Below are positions 20,281 through 29,936 of a stretch of 64,000 nucleotides of DNA, piece by piece (position 1 is the first letter of the stretch; each line of letters begins with the position of its first letter). The notes below the pieces were generated by a model. It searched no databases. It was not told the origin of the DNA and was given only the letters and a program-made list of their open reading frames with translations. This stretch comes from Rubripirellula sp. (GTDB lineage Bacteria; Planctomycetota; Planctomycetia; Pirellulales; Pirellulaceae). The translations under genes were made by a program, and so were the position numbers. The DNA lies in contig JAPKCI010000002.1 of NCBI GenBank assembly GCA_028823035.1, positions 1 through 64,000 of the forward strand, given 5' to 3'.

Positions 20281-23200
20281 TCAAAGTGATTTTGCATAGC
20301 GACTTTGCAGAGACTCGACCTCCAACTCGACCTCTCTCGTTGCTCGCATGGCCCTCACCGCCACCTCGGCTGCAGCAAGCGTGGTGATGCAAGGTACTCC
20401 ATGCTGAACGGCGGCAGCCCGAATCCGTCCCTCATCCGTTCGTGCTCCCTTGCCGCTGGGCGTATTAAGAATCAGCTGAACATCATCATTTTTGAGGTAA
20501 TCGATGAGGTTAGGGTGGCCCTCTGCCAGCTTCTTGACCCGCGTCACCTCGACGCCTCCTTCCTCAAGCTTCGCCGCAGTCCCGGACGTTGCCAGAATCT
20601 CGAAGCCCAAGTCCAGCAGTTCAAGGCCGATGGCCTTCGCTGCATCTTTGTGGCGGGAACTTAAACTGATGAAGATTTTGCCGGTTTCTGGTAACAGGCT
20701 ACCGGCTGCGATTTGGCTTTTCGCAAAGGCGAGGGAAAACTTGTCGCTAACCCCCATGACCTCTCCGGTACTTCGCATTTCCGGTCCCAACACGATGTCG
20801 ACGCCGGCAAACTTGCGGAATGGGAAGACACTTTCCTTGATGGAAACGTGACGCGGAATTGGCTCTTTGGTGACATTCTGCTCAGCAAGCGAGATGCCCG
20901 CCATGACCTTGGTGGCAATGTTAGCGACAGGAACTCCAGTTGCCTTTGCCACAAACGGTGCCGTCCGCGATGCGCGAGGATTGACCTCCAATACATAGAG
21001 AGTAGGACATTGGTCTTCAGACTTGATCGCAAACTGGATATTCATCAGTCCAATCACGTTCAGGCGTTTCGCAAGTTTGTTGGTTGCGGCGCGAATTTCA
21101 TGAAGTATCGGCTGCGTCAAGCTGAACGGCGGAATCGCACAAGCGGAGTCCCCCGAATGGACACCTGCCTCTTCAATGTGTTCCATGATCCCCATGATCA
21201 CACAGTCGGTGCCGTCGGCGATCGCATCAACGTCAACTTCGGTGGCGTCTTCGAGAAAACGATCAATCAGCACGGGCTGACCATCCGCGACAACAAACGC
21301 CTCGGCCACATAGCGGTCAAATTGCGTCTGGTCATAACAGATCTCCATCGCCCTGCCGCCAAGAACAAAGCTGGGCCGCACAAGCATCGGGAAGCCGATG
21401 ATCTTGGCCGCCACACGAGCTTCGGCCATGTTTCTTGCGATTCCGCTGGGCGGCTGTCTTAAACCCAACTCATCGATGAGTTGCTGAAACAGTTCTCGAT
21501 CCTCTGCTGCTTCAATGGTATCGACACTGGTGCCGATGACCGGCACACCCGCCTCCGACAAACCCCGCGCCAGATTCAGTGGTGTTTGGCCACCAAACTG
21601 AACAATCACACCATCCGGTTGGATGGCATCACAGACATTCAGAACATCTTCGATTGTCAGTGGCTCAAAGAAGAGCATGTCCGAAGTGTCATAATCGGTA
21701 CTCACCGTCTCGGGATTACTGTTGATCATCACGCTCTCGTAACCGATTTCCCGGAGCGCGAAACTGGCGTGGCAACAGCAGTAATCGAATTCAATCCCCT
21801 GCCCGATGCGATTGGGTCCACCACCCAGAATAACCACCCGCTTCTTGTCACTCTTAGGAGGCAGCTCATCCTCGATTTCATAAGTGCTGTAATAGTAAGG
21901 CGTGTAAGCCTCGAATTCGGCAGCACAGGTATCCACGCTCTTGAAGACCGGTCGCACACCGAGTTCCAACCGCCTGGCACGGACTTTCGTTTCAGTCGTT
22001 GATGTGATCTTGGCAATCTGGCGATCGGAGAATCCGTCCCTTTTCGCCTCCCACATCTCGTCCCGTGTAAAACTCTCGAGAGTGCCGATCTCTATCAAGC
22101 GGTTTTCATGCTCGATGATTTGGGAGAGATGATCCAGGAACCAGACATCAATGTTCGTCAGACTGAACACTTCGTCGATTGTCATGTCAGCCTTGAGGGC
22201 GTAACGGATGTAGAAAATCCGCTCCGCCCCGGGCGTGCTCAGCTTCGCTCGAATTTCGTCGAGATCAGGCTGTAGTTCCGTTCCCCACGCATCTCGATTG
22301 TCGCTACCCAGACCGAAAGCACCGACTTCCAGTCCACGCATCGCTTTTTGCATCGACTCACGGAACGTCCGTCCGATCGCCATCGTCTCACCAACGCTTT
22401 TCATCTGTGTCGTTAGCGTTGCGTCAGCCTCAGGGAACTTCTCAAAAGCAAATCGGGGCATCTTCGTGACAACGTAATCAATCGTTGGCTCGAAGCACGC
22501 CTTGGTCTGCTTCGTAATATCGTTCGGCAGTTCCCATAGCAGATAACCCACGGCAAGCTTGGCTGCAATCTTTGCGATGGGAAAACCTGTAGCCTTGCTC
22601 GCCAACGCACTGGACCGACTAACGCGAGGATTCATTTCGATCACGATCATTCGCCCAGTATTAGGTTCGATCGCAAACTGAATGTTACTGCCGCCCGTTT
22701 CCACGCCGATTTCCCGGATTACTGCCAGCGAAGCATCACGCATCCGCTGATATTCCTTGTCAGTCAATGTCTGCGCTGGTGCCACGGTGATAGAGTCACC
22801 AGTGTGCACTCCCATGGCATCAAAGTTCTCGATGCTGCAGACAATGACAACATTATCATCCTTGTCACGCACCACCTCCATCTCGTACTCTTTCCAGCCA
22901 ATGATTGATTCTTCAATCAACACCTCTGTGACTGGTGACTGATCAAGACCATTTTGCACCAGCGCGTCAAAGTCATCCTTGTTGTAAGCAATGGCTGAAC
23001 CGCTGCCCCCCATGGTGAAACTGGGTCGCACAACAGCAGGCAATCCCACGTTATGCAAAGCTTCGCGGGCTTTCTCAAGGGTCTTGACCGTGTTTCCATT
23101 ACAGGTTTCCAAACCGATTTTTTGCATGGCAGCCTTGAACTGCTCACGTTCCTCCGCCTTGGCAATGACCGCCGCGTTCGCACCGATCATTTCAACTCCG

Positions 23201-23532
23201 TACTTTTCCAGAACCCCGTTGGCTTCCAAATCCATGGCGCAATTCAGACCAGTCTGACCACCCAAGGTCGGGAGCAGGGCATCTGGACGTTCCTTCGCAA
23301 TGACCTTCTCGATCATCTGCCAGGTCAGAGGCTCGATATAAGTTGCATCTGCGGTTCCGGGATCTGTCATGATGGTCGCAGGGTTGCTGTTAACCAACAC
23401 GACCTCGTAGCCCTCCTCTCGAAGAGCCTTGCAAGCCTGAGTTCCTGAGTAGTCAAATTCGCAAGCTTGTCCAATCACAATTGGACCGCTGCCAATGATC
23501 AGAATTTTTTTGATATCGTCGCGACGGGGCAC
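20281..23532 (-). CDS. carB: Carbamoyl-phosphate synthase large subunit
   Basis: Makes carbamoyl phosphate from bicarbonate, ATP and ammonia supplied by CarA, for arginine and pyrimidine synthesis. From the GTG at 23532 the protein starts [22 protein letters not shown], as in most family members, and is 1083 aa. An upstream in-frame TTG (23577) would add 15 residues. Both ATP-grasp halves are complete ([10 protein letters not shown] and ...[30 protein letters not shown] and [18 protein letters not shown]), and the C-terminal allosteric MGS-like domain is present ([15 protein letters not shown]). carA is not in the window. It is followed by the hairpin-bearing gap and the regulator gene. Confidence 0.97.
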   Translation of the reverse strand: MPRRDDIKKILIIGSGPIVIGQACEFDYSGTQACKALREEGYEVVLVNSNPATIMTDPGTADATYIEPLTWQMIEKVIAKERPDALLPTLGGQTGLNCAMDLEANGVLEKYGVEMIGANAAVIAKAEEREQFKAAMQKIGLETCNGNTVKTLEKAREALHNVGLPAVVRPSFTMGGSGSAIAYNKDDFDALVQNGLDQSPVTEVLIEESIIGWKEYEMEVVRDKDDNVVIVCSIENFDAMGVHTGDSITVAPAQTLTDKEYQRMRDASLAVIREIGVETGGSNIQFAIEPNTGRMIVIEMNPRVSRSSALASKATGFPIAKIAAKLAVGYLLWELPNDITKQTKACFEPTIDYVVTKMPRFAFEKFPEADATLTTQMKSVGETMAIGRTFRESMQKAMRGLEVGAFGLGSDNRDAWGTELQPDLDEIRAKLSTPGAERIFYIRYALKADMTIDEVFSLTNIDVWFLDHLSQIIEHENRLIEIGTLESFTRDEMWEAKRDGFSDRQIAKITSTTETKVRARRLELGVRPVFKSVDTCAAEFEAYTPYYYSTYEIEDELPPKSDKKRVVILGGGPNRIGQGIEFDYCCCHASFALREIGYESVMINSNPETVSTDYDTSDMLFFEPLTIEDVLNVCDAIQPDGVIVQFGGQTPLNLARGLSEAGVPVIGTSVDTIEAAEDRELFQQLIDELGLRQPPSGIARNMAEARVAAKIIGFPMLVRPSFVLGGRAMEICYDQTQFDRYVAEAFVVADGQPVLIDRFLEDATEVDVDAIADGTDCVIMGIMEHIEEAGVHSGDSACAIPPFSLTQPILHEIRAATNKLAKRLNVIGLMNIQFAIKSEDQCPTLYVLEVNPRASRTAPFVAKATGVPVANIATKVMAGISLAEQNVTKEPIPRHVSIKESVFPFRKFAGVDIVLGPEMRSTGEVMGVSDKFSLAFAKSQIAAGSLLPETGKIFISLSSRHKDAAKAIGLELLDLGFEILATSGTAAKLEEGGVEVTRVKKLAEGHPNLIDYLKNDDVQLILNTPSGKGARTDEGRIRAAAVQHGVPCITTLAAAEVAVRAMRATREVELEVESLQSRYAKSL

Positions 23533-23867
23533 GTTTGTAGTTCCAGCGGCGTAGATTGACGAAGGATGAATCACCAAACTTGCAAGAAGCCAACCTCGCG
23601 TTCCGACCCGGAGGGTCCATCACTGGGAAACTCGGCACTCTCAGTGACTAGTAAACGGTGACTGGTAGAAACATCGACAGAGTAAGGTTGACACCTGCAA
23701 ATTGAGGCAGAGGATAGCAGAAAACGCGTGAGTCGTAGAGGACGCATCTAAACGCCAAAGTAAACGGGGCCCGTGGTCTCGTCCAAGGGACTTGGAACAG
23801 AACCATCATTGCCCCTCACCGGCACTTTTTTGGCATCCGATGGAACTATTATCGGCTGAGCAGCAAA
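23533..23867. other. Intergenic region between carB and the EamA gene
   Basis: About 335 bases between two minus-strand genes. A partial duplication (GTGACTAGTAAACGGTGACTGG) lies at about 23643-23664. No gene, RNA or clear terminator is seen; carB's promoter should be near 23540-23700. Confidence 0.4.
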
Positions 23868-24851
23868 TCAGTCTTCCTGCGAAACCGGTCCTGCAGACGG
23901 ACTGGGAACCTGCTGATCAAGATCACTGGGAACCGACTGATCAAGATCACTGGGAACCTGCTGGCTCATGTTGGATCGACGGACCATGCCGTAACGCCAA
24001 ATAAATCCCACCGCGATCAAGGCTGCCCCTACCAAAGTCCACCACCGGGGCAACTGGTAGCTCGGGTAGCTTCTCCAAGCGATGAACGTCCAAATCGGTA
24101 CCGCAACCGGCTCCAACAACGTAAGCAAAGAGGCCTCGTTACTTTCAACCTCACGAACCGCCCACGCAAAGATCATGTACGGTATCGCCAACTGTACCGC
24201 CCCTAGGCAGAACAGCGCGATCCACTGTCCCCCGTGCGGCAACGGAACCTTGCCAATGACCAGCGGTGCCAAACACACGACACTGACCAAATGGTTCACC
24301 AGCCCAAGCCAAGCCACATCCACACCGCGAAGCCTGCGCAGCGACAGCATTACTACCGCATACATTAAACCTGAAAACAGCGCCAAACCGACCGGGCCAG
24401 TAACCAGGGACTCATGAGTCACGCGCGCCTCCATCCCAATGATGAAGGCAATGCCGACGAGCGACAGACCTACCATCACCCAGTCGCTTCGATGTGGGCG
24501 ATCACCGATTCCGAACAACCCAGCCACAACCACCCAAGCGGGGCCAACATACTGCAACCAAATCGTGGTCGTCTCCGAACCATTCACCATGGCAACCAGA
24601 AAAGAATATGTCATCGCAAGGAATGCCATCGACATGGGAATCATCGCAACGCGAAACTGCGGTCGACGCACAAATGGCAATACCGTCAATGCAGCAAAGA
24701 CGGCGCGCCAGAACGTCAAAGCCACGCCACGTGTTTCCATTGGCCAATCATCGAACCACGGCGCCTTCGCGTACAGACCGCTCGTGCTCCAAAGTAAAGC
24801 AGCGACCACCACAAGCAGGCGTGAACGATCCCGAACCGAAAGCTTGACCAT
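23868..24851 (-). CDS. EamA/DMT family transporter
   Basis: A 327-aa integral membrane protein with about ten hydrophobic segments in two EamA-type halves, as in the drug/metabolite transporter family. The N-terminus (LLVVVAALLWSTSGLYAKA) and the second half (PVGLALFSGLMYAVVMLSLRR...; LLTLLEPVAVPIWTFIAW) have family-typical glycine and proline patterns. The start ATG (24851) shares one base with the preceding gene's stop (TGATG), so translation is coupled. The last 25 residues are a hydrophilic tail built from VPSDLDQ repeats, encoded by a 24-bp DNA repeat. It is the last gene of the ABC-exporter operon. Substrate unknown. Confidence 0.88.
   Translation of the reverse strand: MVKLSVRDRSRLLVVVAALLWSTSGLYAKAPWFDDWPMETRGVALTFWRAVFAALTVLPFVRRPQFRVAMIPMSMAFLAMTYSFLVAMVNGSETTTIWLQYVGPAWVVVAGLFGIGDRPHRSDWVMVGLSLVGIAFIIGMEARVTHESLVTGPVGLALFSGLMYAVVMLSLRRLRGVDVAWLGLVNHLVSVVCLAPLVIGKVPLPHGGQWIALFCLGAVQLAIPYMIFAWAVREVESNEASLLTLLEPVAVPIWTFIAWRSYPSYQLPRWWTLVGAALIAVGFIWRYGMVRRSNMSQQVPSDLDQSVPSDLDQQVPSPSAGPVSQED
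23902..23964. repeat. 24-bp tandem repeat inside the 3' end of the EamA gene
   Basis: Unit CTGGGAACCTGCTGATCAAGATCA: 2.6 copies with two mismatches, in frame (24 bp = 8 codons). It codes for the repeated SDLDQxVP tail of the transporter. Confidence 0.85.
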
Positions 24852-25759
24852 CAATTCTGACTTGGACCGGACGACATCAAACGCATCAAGATACGAACAG
24901 GCAAATGGTCGCTGGCAAACCGTCCAGAGGCTGTTTTCGGATCAAGGGTGGAAAGCTGCTCGACCTCGATCGGGCCACCAACGAAAACGTGGTCGATGAT
25001 ACGCTCGGGTATCACACCGCGAAATCCATTCCACGTGCTATCTGGTCCAGCCACCTCTTGCTTACTCGCCTTCCGGGCGTCGACCAGCAAGTTTCCATCA
25101 ATCAACGCCTGGTAGGGTGGCGATTCTGGCAGGCAATTGAAGTCACCCATCACGATGGTAGGCATATCCTTGACCTGATCTCTCACGACCTTGGTTATCA
25201 GCCGACCGCTTTCCAGACGCGACTTGGATCCACGATGATCAAAGTGTGCATTGGCCACCCACAGATTGCTACCCGTTGTCTTGTCCTTTAGAAGCATCCA
25301 GGTGCACGTCCTCGGCAGCGACGCGTCCCAACCCGCAACACCAACTTCCGCTGGTCTCTGGCTCAACCAGAACGTTCCCCGGTCAAGCTGCTCGAAACGT
25401 TCCTTACGAAAGAAAATTGGCGCGTGTTCACCGCCTCTCTTCCCATCATCACGGCCCAATCCATAGAACTGAAAATCAACGAGTCTGGCGACCAACGCAT
25501 CCAATTGCCCTGCCGTCACCTCCTGCAAACCGATCACATCCTGCTTTGATATCAGATCAACTACCGCATCAACACGGTTGCGCCAGACGTCCTTTCCGTC
25601 ACGTGGATTGTCGTATCGGATGTTATAAGTCATCAGTCTGATTGGACTGGGCGACTCATCCGCCTGTATTTCGCTCAATTGGATCGAATTCAGGGACAGC
25701 AACACACAGAATAGCCTCAACCATGCTGGAAAGTTCACCATTGGGACTGACTCGGGCAT
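24851..25759 (-). CDS. Exported endonuclease/exonuclease/phosphatase family hydrolase
   Basis: A 302-aa protein of the EEP fold. A signal peptide (WLRLFCVLLSLNSIQLSEIQA) is followed by RLMTYNIRYDNP, DVIGLQEVT, NAHFDHRGSKSR, IVMGDFNCLPES and RFASDHLPVR, covering the metal and catalytic residues. This closely resembles the large planctomycete and Bacteroidetes group of secreted EEP proteins that also includes the N-terminal half of the fusion at 11408. The start could be ATG 25759 or ATG 25741, which places the signal peptide nearer the N-terminus. It lies 15 bases after the permease gene and overlaps the EamA start, so it is part of the operon. Substrate unknown (nucleic acid, phospholipid or sugar phosphodiester). 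Confidence 0.88.
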   Translation of the reverse strand: MPESVPMVNFPAWLRLFCVLLSLNSIQLSEIQADESPSPIRLMTYNIRYDNPRDGKDVWRNRVDAVVDLISKQDVIGLQEVTAGQLDALVARLVDFQFYGLGRDDGKRGGEHAPIFFRKERFEQLDRGTFWLSQRPAEVGVAGWDASLPRTCTWMLLKDKTTGSNLWVANAHFDHRGSKSRLESGRLITKVVRDQVKDMPTIVMGDFNCLPESPPYQALIDGNLLVDARKASKQEVAGPDSTWNGFRGVIPERIIDHVFVGGPIEVEQLSTLDPKTASGRFASDHLPVRILMRLMSSGPSQN

Positions 25760-25774
25760 CAAGCATAAGAAAGC

Positions 25775-27106
25775 TTACTCGTGGCGAAGTGCCTCGATAG
25801 GATTCATCTTCGCTGCACGCACGGCAGGATACAACCCGCTGACTAATCCCACTCCCACGGCAATCACGACAGCCAACGGAATCGTCCAATACACAATCGA
25901 CGGCTTCGCTTCACGGATCGGCTGTGGAAGACTCGCAAACTGCTCAGGAAATCCCTGCTCGAAGCCCCAGATCAAACCCCCATAGACTGGTAAGCTGAGG
26001 AAACCGAGCAAGATTCCGAGAAACGCTCCGACAAAGCTGAGAACAATCGTTTCAACAAGGAATTGTTTGACAATATCTGCCCGCTTTGCCCCCAACGCGC
26101 GTCTGATACCAATCTCACGCGTTCGTTCGGTTACGCTCGCCAGCATGATGTTCATGATCCCGATCCCGCCAACCAGCAGGGAAATGCAGGCGATCAGGAT
26201 TGCGATACCGAGGAACAGCATCTTCATGTTTCGAGCCTGCTCCAACAACTCCAAAGGCACAACGACCACCGTATCATTCAAATCGCTGTGGTTGGGTGCC
26301 AACAAACTCTTGATCAGTGCCGCCGATGGTCGAACCAGTTCGGGTCGAGTGGCCTGCAAAGTGATCTGATTCAATTCCATGATTTCCATCTGAAACTGAC
26401 CGCTACGTCGGGTCACGATGGTATCCCCAACCCGCTTCCGAAGGGTTTTTATGGGGATATACACATCAGAAGAGAAATCCTGCGAGTCGAGTGATCCACC
26501 GATAGCCGCGGACGGATTGCGATGCTCAAGGACTCCTACGATCTTGTACTTGTCGGTATGCTCGGGAACGTTAAGTCGTTTCCCCAAAGGCTCTTCATAA
26601 GGGAAAAGCTCTGCTGCGACCCCGGCCGAGATCACGCAAACGGTATCAGCTTTAATATCGTCTGCGTCACCTAGAAACCGGCCACCGTTAGCTCGGATCT
26701 TCAAACTGTTGACGTCTGCATACGCGGGAGTGCATCCCACCAAGCGACCATCAATGGAACGATCGCGATAGGTAAATTGCCGTCTTATTTCCCGGATTGG
26801 GATCGCCGTCACGATCGTCGGAACATTCTCCACGATTCTTTCCAGATCGCTGCGCAGCAATCCGTACTGATTTGCCCCCATTCCAGCCAATTTGTCCTCC
26901 GGCGGCTTTTGGCTTCGAACGATAATGGTCGTTGAACCGAGTGACTCGATCTGCCTCTGAACCTGATCACTTGCCCCTTGGCTAATCGCAGTCAGGACAA
27001 TGACCGCCGTGACACCAATCATGATGCCAATCATTGTCAAAGCCGTTCGCAATGGGTGCAATGCGAGGCTTTTGATACCGAGTTTCCAAATACGTAACCA
27101 AATCAT
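25775..27106 (-). CDS. MacB-like ABC transporter permease
   Basis: A 443-aa FtsX-type permease: one membrane helix near the N-terminus (LRTALTMIGIMIGVTAVIVL), a periplasmic MacB-like domain (about 45-290), then three helices, including the family-typical IGIMNIMLASVTERTREIGIRRALGA. With the ATPase and the adaptor encoded just upstream it should form a MacAB-type tripartite or mechanotransmission system, in which the permease drives periplasmic cargo rather than transporting across the inner membrane. ATP binding is on a separate protein here, as in many non-enterobacterial members. Cargo (peptide, lipoprotein, lipid or antibiotic) cannot be predicted. Confidence 0.92.
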   Translation of the reverse strand: MIWLRIWKLGIKSLALHPLRTALTMIGIMIGVTAVIVLTAISQGASDQVQRQIESLGSTTIIVRSQKPPEDKLAGMGANQYGLLRSDLERIVENVPTIVTAIPIREIRRQFTYRDRSIDGRLVGCTPAYADVNSLKIRANGGRFLGDADDIKADTVCVISAGVAAELFPYEEPLGKRLNVPEHTDKYKIVGVLEHRNPSAAIGGSLDSQDFSSDVYIPIKTLRKRVGDTIVTRRSGQFQMEIMELNQITLQATRPELVRPSAALIKSLLAPNHSDLNDTVVVVPLELLEQARNMKMLFLGIAILIACISLLVGGIGIMNIMLASVTERTREIGIRRALGAKRADIVKQFLVETIVLSFVGAFLGILLGFLSLPVYGGLIWGFEQGFPEQFASLPQPIREAKPSIVYWTIPLAVVIAVGVGLVSGLYPAVRAAKMNPIEALRHE

Positions 27107-27129
27107 GAACTCTGTTCCCGAAGACTGAA

Positions 27130-27945
27130 CTACTGTTTGGCTAAGAGTTCTTTCACAGCCTGTTGCTGAGCCAGCCTGGCAGCATCACGCCGTTCTTCAC
27201 TTACTTTTTCATCCGAATGAAGCATCCCGTCTTTCAAGAGAACGATTCGCTTTGCACGGTCTGCCACATCGTCTTCGTGCGTGACGATAATGATCGTCCG
27301 ACCGTCGCTATTGAGCTCATCAAAAATCGCCAAAATCTCATAGGTCGTGGCCGAATCGAGGTTTCCCGTCGGCTCATCCGCCAGAACAAAGAACGGATCG
27401 TTCACCAAACTGCGGGCGATCGCGACACGTTGCTGCTGACCACCTGACAACTGCGCGGGACGGTGACTAAGGCGATCACCCAAGCCCACTCGTTCGGCCA
27501 ACTCCACAGCTCGCCTCTTTTCGTCCGCCCCAAGTTTTCCCTGATAGTAAAGCGGGACCTGAATGTTCTCAACTACACTCAACTGCTGAATCAAGTTGTA
27601 GGACTGGAACACAAATCCAATCCGCCTGCTTCTGATCTCGGCAAGTTGGTCATCTGTCATCTCGGCAATGTCATCATCACCAAGGTACAGGCTTCCGCTG
27701 GTTGGTTTGTCGAGACAACCGAGCAGGTTTAGCAACGTACTCTTGCCACTTCCCGAGGGTCCCATGATGGCAACATAATCGCCCTCTTGCACATCAAAGG
27801 AGACACCCCGCAGTGCTTTGACTGTCTCGCTTTTGAGCACATATTCCTTGGTAAGATCGCGAATCGAAGTGGCAAAGACCCTTGAATCAGCAGGGGCTGC
27901 GACGCGCGATTGATTTGCCAAGCCGTTAGGATCACCATTGCTCAT
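27130..27945 (-). CDS. ABC transporter ATP-binding protein (MacB/LolD type)
   Basis: A 271-aa nucleotide-binding subunit with Walker A GPSGSGKSTLLNLLGCLDKPTSG-type motif, signature LSGGQQQRVAIARSL, Walker B FVLADEPTGNLDS and the switch His in VTHEDD. The Shine-Dalgarno site GGAGGA is about five bases before the ATG (27943-27945), and the ATG shares one base with the adaptor's stop. Length is about 40 aa more than typical LolD because of hydrophilic ends. Role: energises the FtsX-type permease encoded 23 bases downstream. Confidence 0.95.
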   Translation of the reverse strand: MSNGDPNGLANQSRVAAPADSRVFATSIRDLTKEYVLKSETVKALRGVSFDVQEGDYVAIMGPSGSGKSTLLNLLGCLDKPTSGSLYLGDDDIAEMTDDQLAEIRSRRIGFVFQSYNLIQQLSVVENIQVPLYYQGKLGADEKRRAVELAERVGLGDRLSHRPAQLSGGQQQRVAIARSLVNDPFFVLADEPTGNLDSATTYEILAIFDELNSDGRTIIIVTHEDDVADRAKRIVLLKDGMLHSDEKVSEERRDAARLAQQQAVKELLAKQ

Positions 27946-29765
27946 CAGGATCCTCCTCCACCCGTGCGTTTTTTGATCGCTTGGGTCAACTCTATTTTCG
28001 TCACATCGCCATCGCCATCAACATCGGCATCAGAGATCATGCTTCGAAAACGACCATCAATCGCCTTGATCTCTTCGGCGGACAGAGTACCGTCACTGTC
28101 CTTGTCATTTTGTTCCATCGCCCTTTTGACCATTTCGCTGGCGGAAGGCATGCCACCGCCGCCAGGTGGTCCTCCTCCAGCACCTCCCGCTCTTTCGCCG
28201 CCAGGTCGGCCAGTACCTCCACCGCCAGGTCGGCCAGTACCTCCACCGCCAGGTCGGCCAGTACCTCCACCGCCAGGTCGGCCACCTTCTCCGCCCGATC
28301 GCACCGATCCCGGAGTTGCCAAGTCACGCATGCCGCTGTTGTCTTCGCGTACAATCTCCGGCAGTTCCATCAAGTCAAGATGATCGCGGAGGTTTAAGAT
28401 AACGACATCGTCATCATTCAGGCCGGCATCAACACTTGCCATCTTGTCATTGGTCGCCTGAATTTTAATCTTTGAGGTGACGAATTCATCCGGTCCCTTC
28501 ATCACCAGGGAATACATATCGGGACCATGCTCATACAAACCCTCGATTGGGATCTGCAGCGCATCATCATGTTGCTCGACAAAAATCTGGACCTCAGCAG
28601 TCATCCCCGTCCGGATATTCTCTGGTGGATCGATGATCTCGACAATGGTTGCATACTCTTTGATGGATGAGCTGAAGAAACTTCCTGGCTCCGCGTATCG
28701 ATTCACCTTGACCACACGTCCAGTGAGTTTCATTCCAGGGATGGCGTCAATCTCTATCCTCGCAGCCATGCCCTCAGTAATGAGCGTGATACGCGATTCA
28801 TTGATTTTGCACTTCACCTGCATCAGTGATGGATCAGGCAAGCGAATGATCTCTTGACGCTCACGCACAGTCGCTCCAGCTTCAACCACGAACTCGGCAC
28901 TGCCACCACGACTGCTGTAGCGGTTGGCATGAACAACGACTCCATCGGCTGGTGCCATCATAACGCAATTGCCAATCTGCTCTATGATGTCATCCAGCTC
29001 GGATGTTTCCTCCATCAGTTCACTTTGAGTCGCCGACAGTGAAGCCTCAGCAGCTTCGATGCCACTATCAAATTGAACCAACATTTTCTGCTTTGTTAGA
29101 TTTTGCAGCACTTTTAACTTGCTCTCCGCAACGTCCAATTGGTTTTGCGCGTCGGCAACCGAAAACTGATTGGCCTCTAAGGTGAGTGCATTCAACAATC
29201 CTTTGGCAACCAGACGCTCACTACTTTGACTATTAAGCCTCGCTATTCGTAACTTCTGCTCAGCAACCGCCTTTAAACTGAAAATCTCTTTCTCCGCTGT
29301 TTTATAGACCCCCTCCAGATATTCCTCACGCGAGATCTTGGCCTGCTCCACATTGGCTAACGAAGTAGCGAGACGAGCTTCCGCAGTAATCACCTGAATT
29401 TTCTGTTCCTTGAGCCTCAACTCCAATTCAGAGGAATCGAGTTCCACCAGTTTCTGGCCTTTTTTAACGCGAGCTCCCTCGTCAATCACCCACAGAATTG
29501 CAGTTCCACTAGTCCCGCGAGACTTGACGTCACAAACGATTTCGGTGTTGCTGCTACTTTCAACCTCGCCTTGCTCCAAAACGATGTGATCAAATGGACC
29601 ACGGCGGGCGACCTGTGTGATCAAGTCATCAGAATTGACTCGTGCCCCGTCGCTATCGAGAAAAACGTAACCAGCACCACCGATTGCAGCAATGAAGATG
29701 ATGCAGATGAGGAGGCCTACCCAGACATTGGCCTGCCTGTGGTTTTTGGGCGATTTACTTTTCAT
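27945..29765 (-). CDS. Membrane-fusion (HlyD/MacA-type) adaptor with a Gly-rich linker and C-terminal EF-hands
   Basis: A 606-aa adaptor. It has an N-terminal membrane anchor (VGLLICIIFIAAIGGAGYVFL), a lipoyl/hairpin region (GTAILWVIDEGARVKKGQKLVELD, then a long coiled coil at about 120-270) and beta-barrel domains (about 275-480). This is the MacA plan. It then departs from the family: a low-complexity RPGGGGTG repeat (about residues 498-540, encoded by a 24-bp DNA repeat) and two EF-hand loops, DKDSDGTLSAEE and DADVDGDGDVTK, near the C-terminus. Loop positions 1, 3, 5 and 12 fit calcium binding. It is the first gene of the operon with ATPase and permease. Calcium control of pump assembly is an inference. 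Confidence 0.92.
   Translation of the reverse strand: MKSKSPKNHRQANVWVGLLICIIFIAAIGGAGYVFLDSDGARVNSDDLITQVARRGPFDHIVLEQGEVESSSNTEIVCDVKSRGTSGTAILWVIDEGARVKKGQKLVELDSSELELRLKEQKIQVITAEARLATSLANVEQAKISREEYLEGVYKTAEKEIFSLKAVAEQKLRIARLNSQSSERLVAKGLLNALTLEANQFSVADAQNQLDVAESKLKVLQNLTKQKMLVQFDSGIEAAEASLSATQSELMEETSELDDIIEQIGNCVMMAPADGVVVHANRYSSRGGSAEFVVEAGATVRERQEIIRLPDPSLMQVKCKINESRITLITEGMAARIEIDAIPGMKLTGRVVKVNRYAEPGSFFSSSIKEYATIVEIIDPPENIRTGMTAEVQIFVEQHDDALQIPIEGLYEHGPDMYSLVMKGPDEFVTSKIKIQATNDKMASVDAGLNDDDVVILNLRDHLDLMELPEIVREDNSGMRDLATPGSVRSGGEGGRPGGGGTGRPGGGGTGRPGGGGTGRPGGERAGGAGGGPPGGGGMPSASEMVKRAMEQNDKDSDGTLSAEEIKAIDGRFRSMISDADVDGDGDVTKIELTQAIKKRTGGGGS
28200..28288. repeat. 24-bp tandem repeat in the adaptor gene
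   Basis: Unit GCCAGGTCGGCCAGTACCTCCACC: three perfect copies (28200-28271) and a partial fourth. It is in frame and codes for the RPGGGGTG linker repeats. The perfect identity of copies suggests recent expansion, so copy number may vary between strains. Confidence 0.92.
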
Positions 29766-29936
29766 GATGCCGGCGTGAAAGGAGGGAAGGTCAAGGAAGG
29801 ACCGTATTTGTGGTAACCCCCGGCAGTTGCCAAGGTTTCGAATATCATCATTTCCGATGCGTGATTGTGTTTGCTTGATGATATCGCAAGGGAGGGTTTG
29901 TCGGCTTGTTGAGCCAGTTTAGGGGGGGCTTCATTC

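Noticed and set aside
20713-21462. 249-codon plus-strand frame inside carB
   Set aside because: carB is certain on the minus strand; the frame is antisense with no recognisable protein features.
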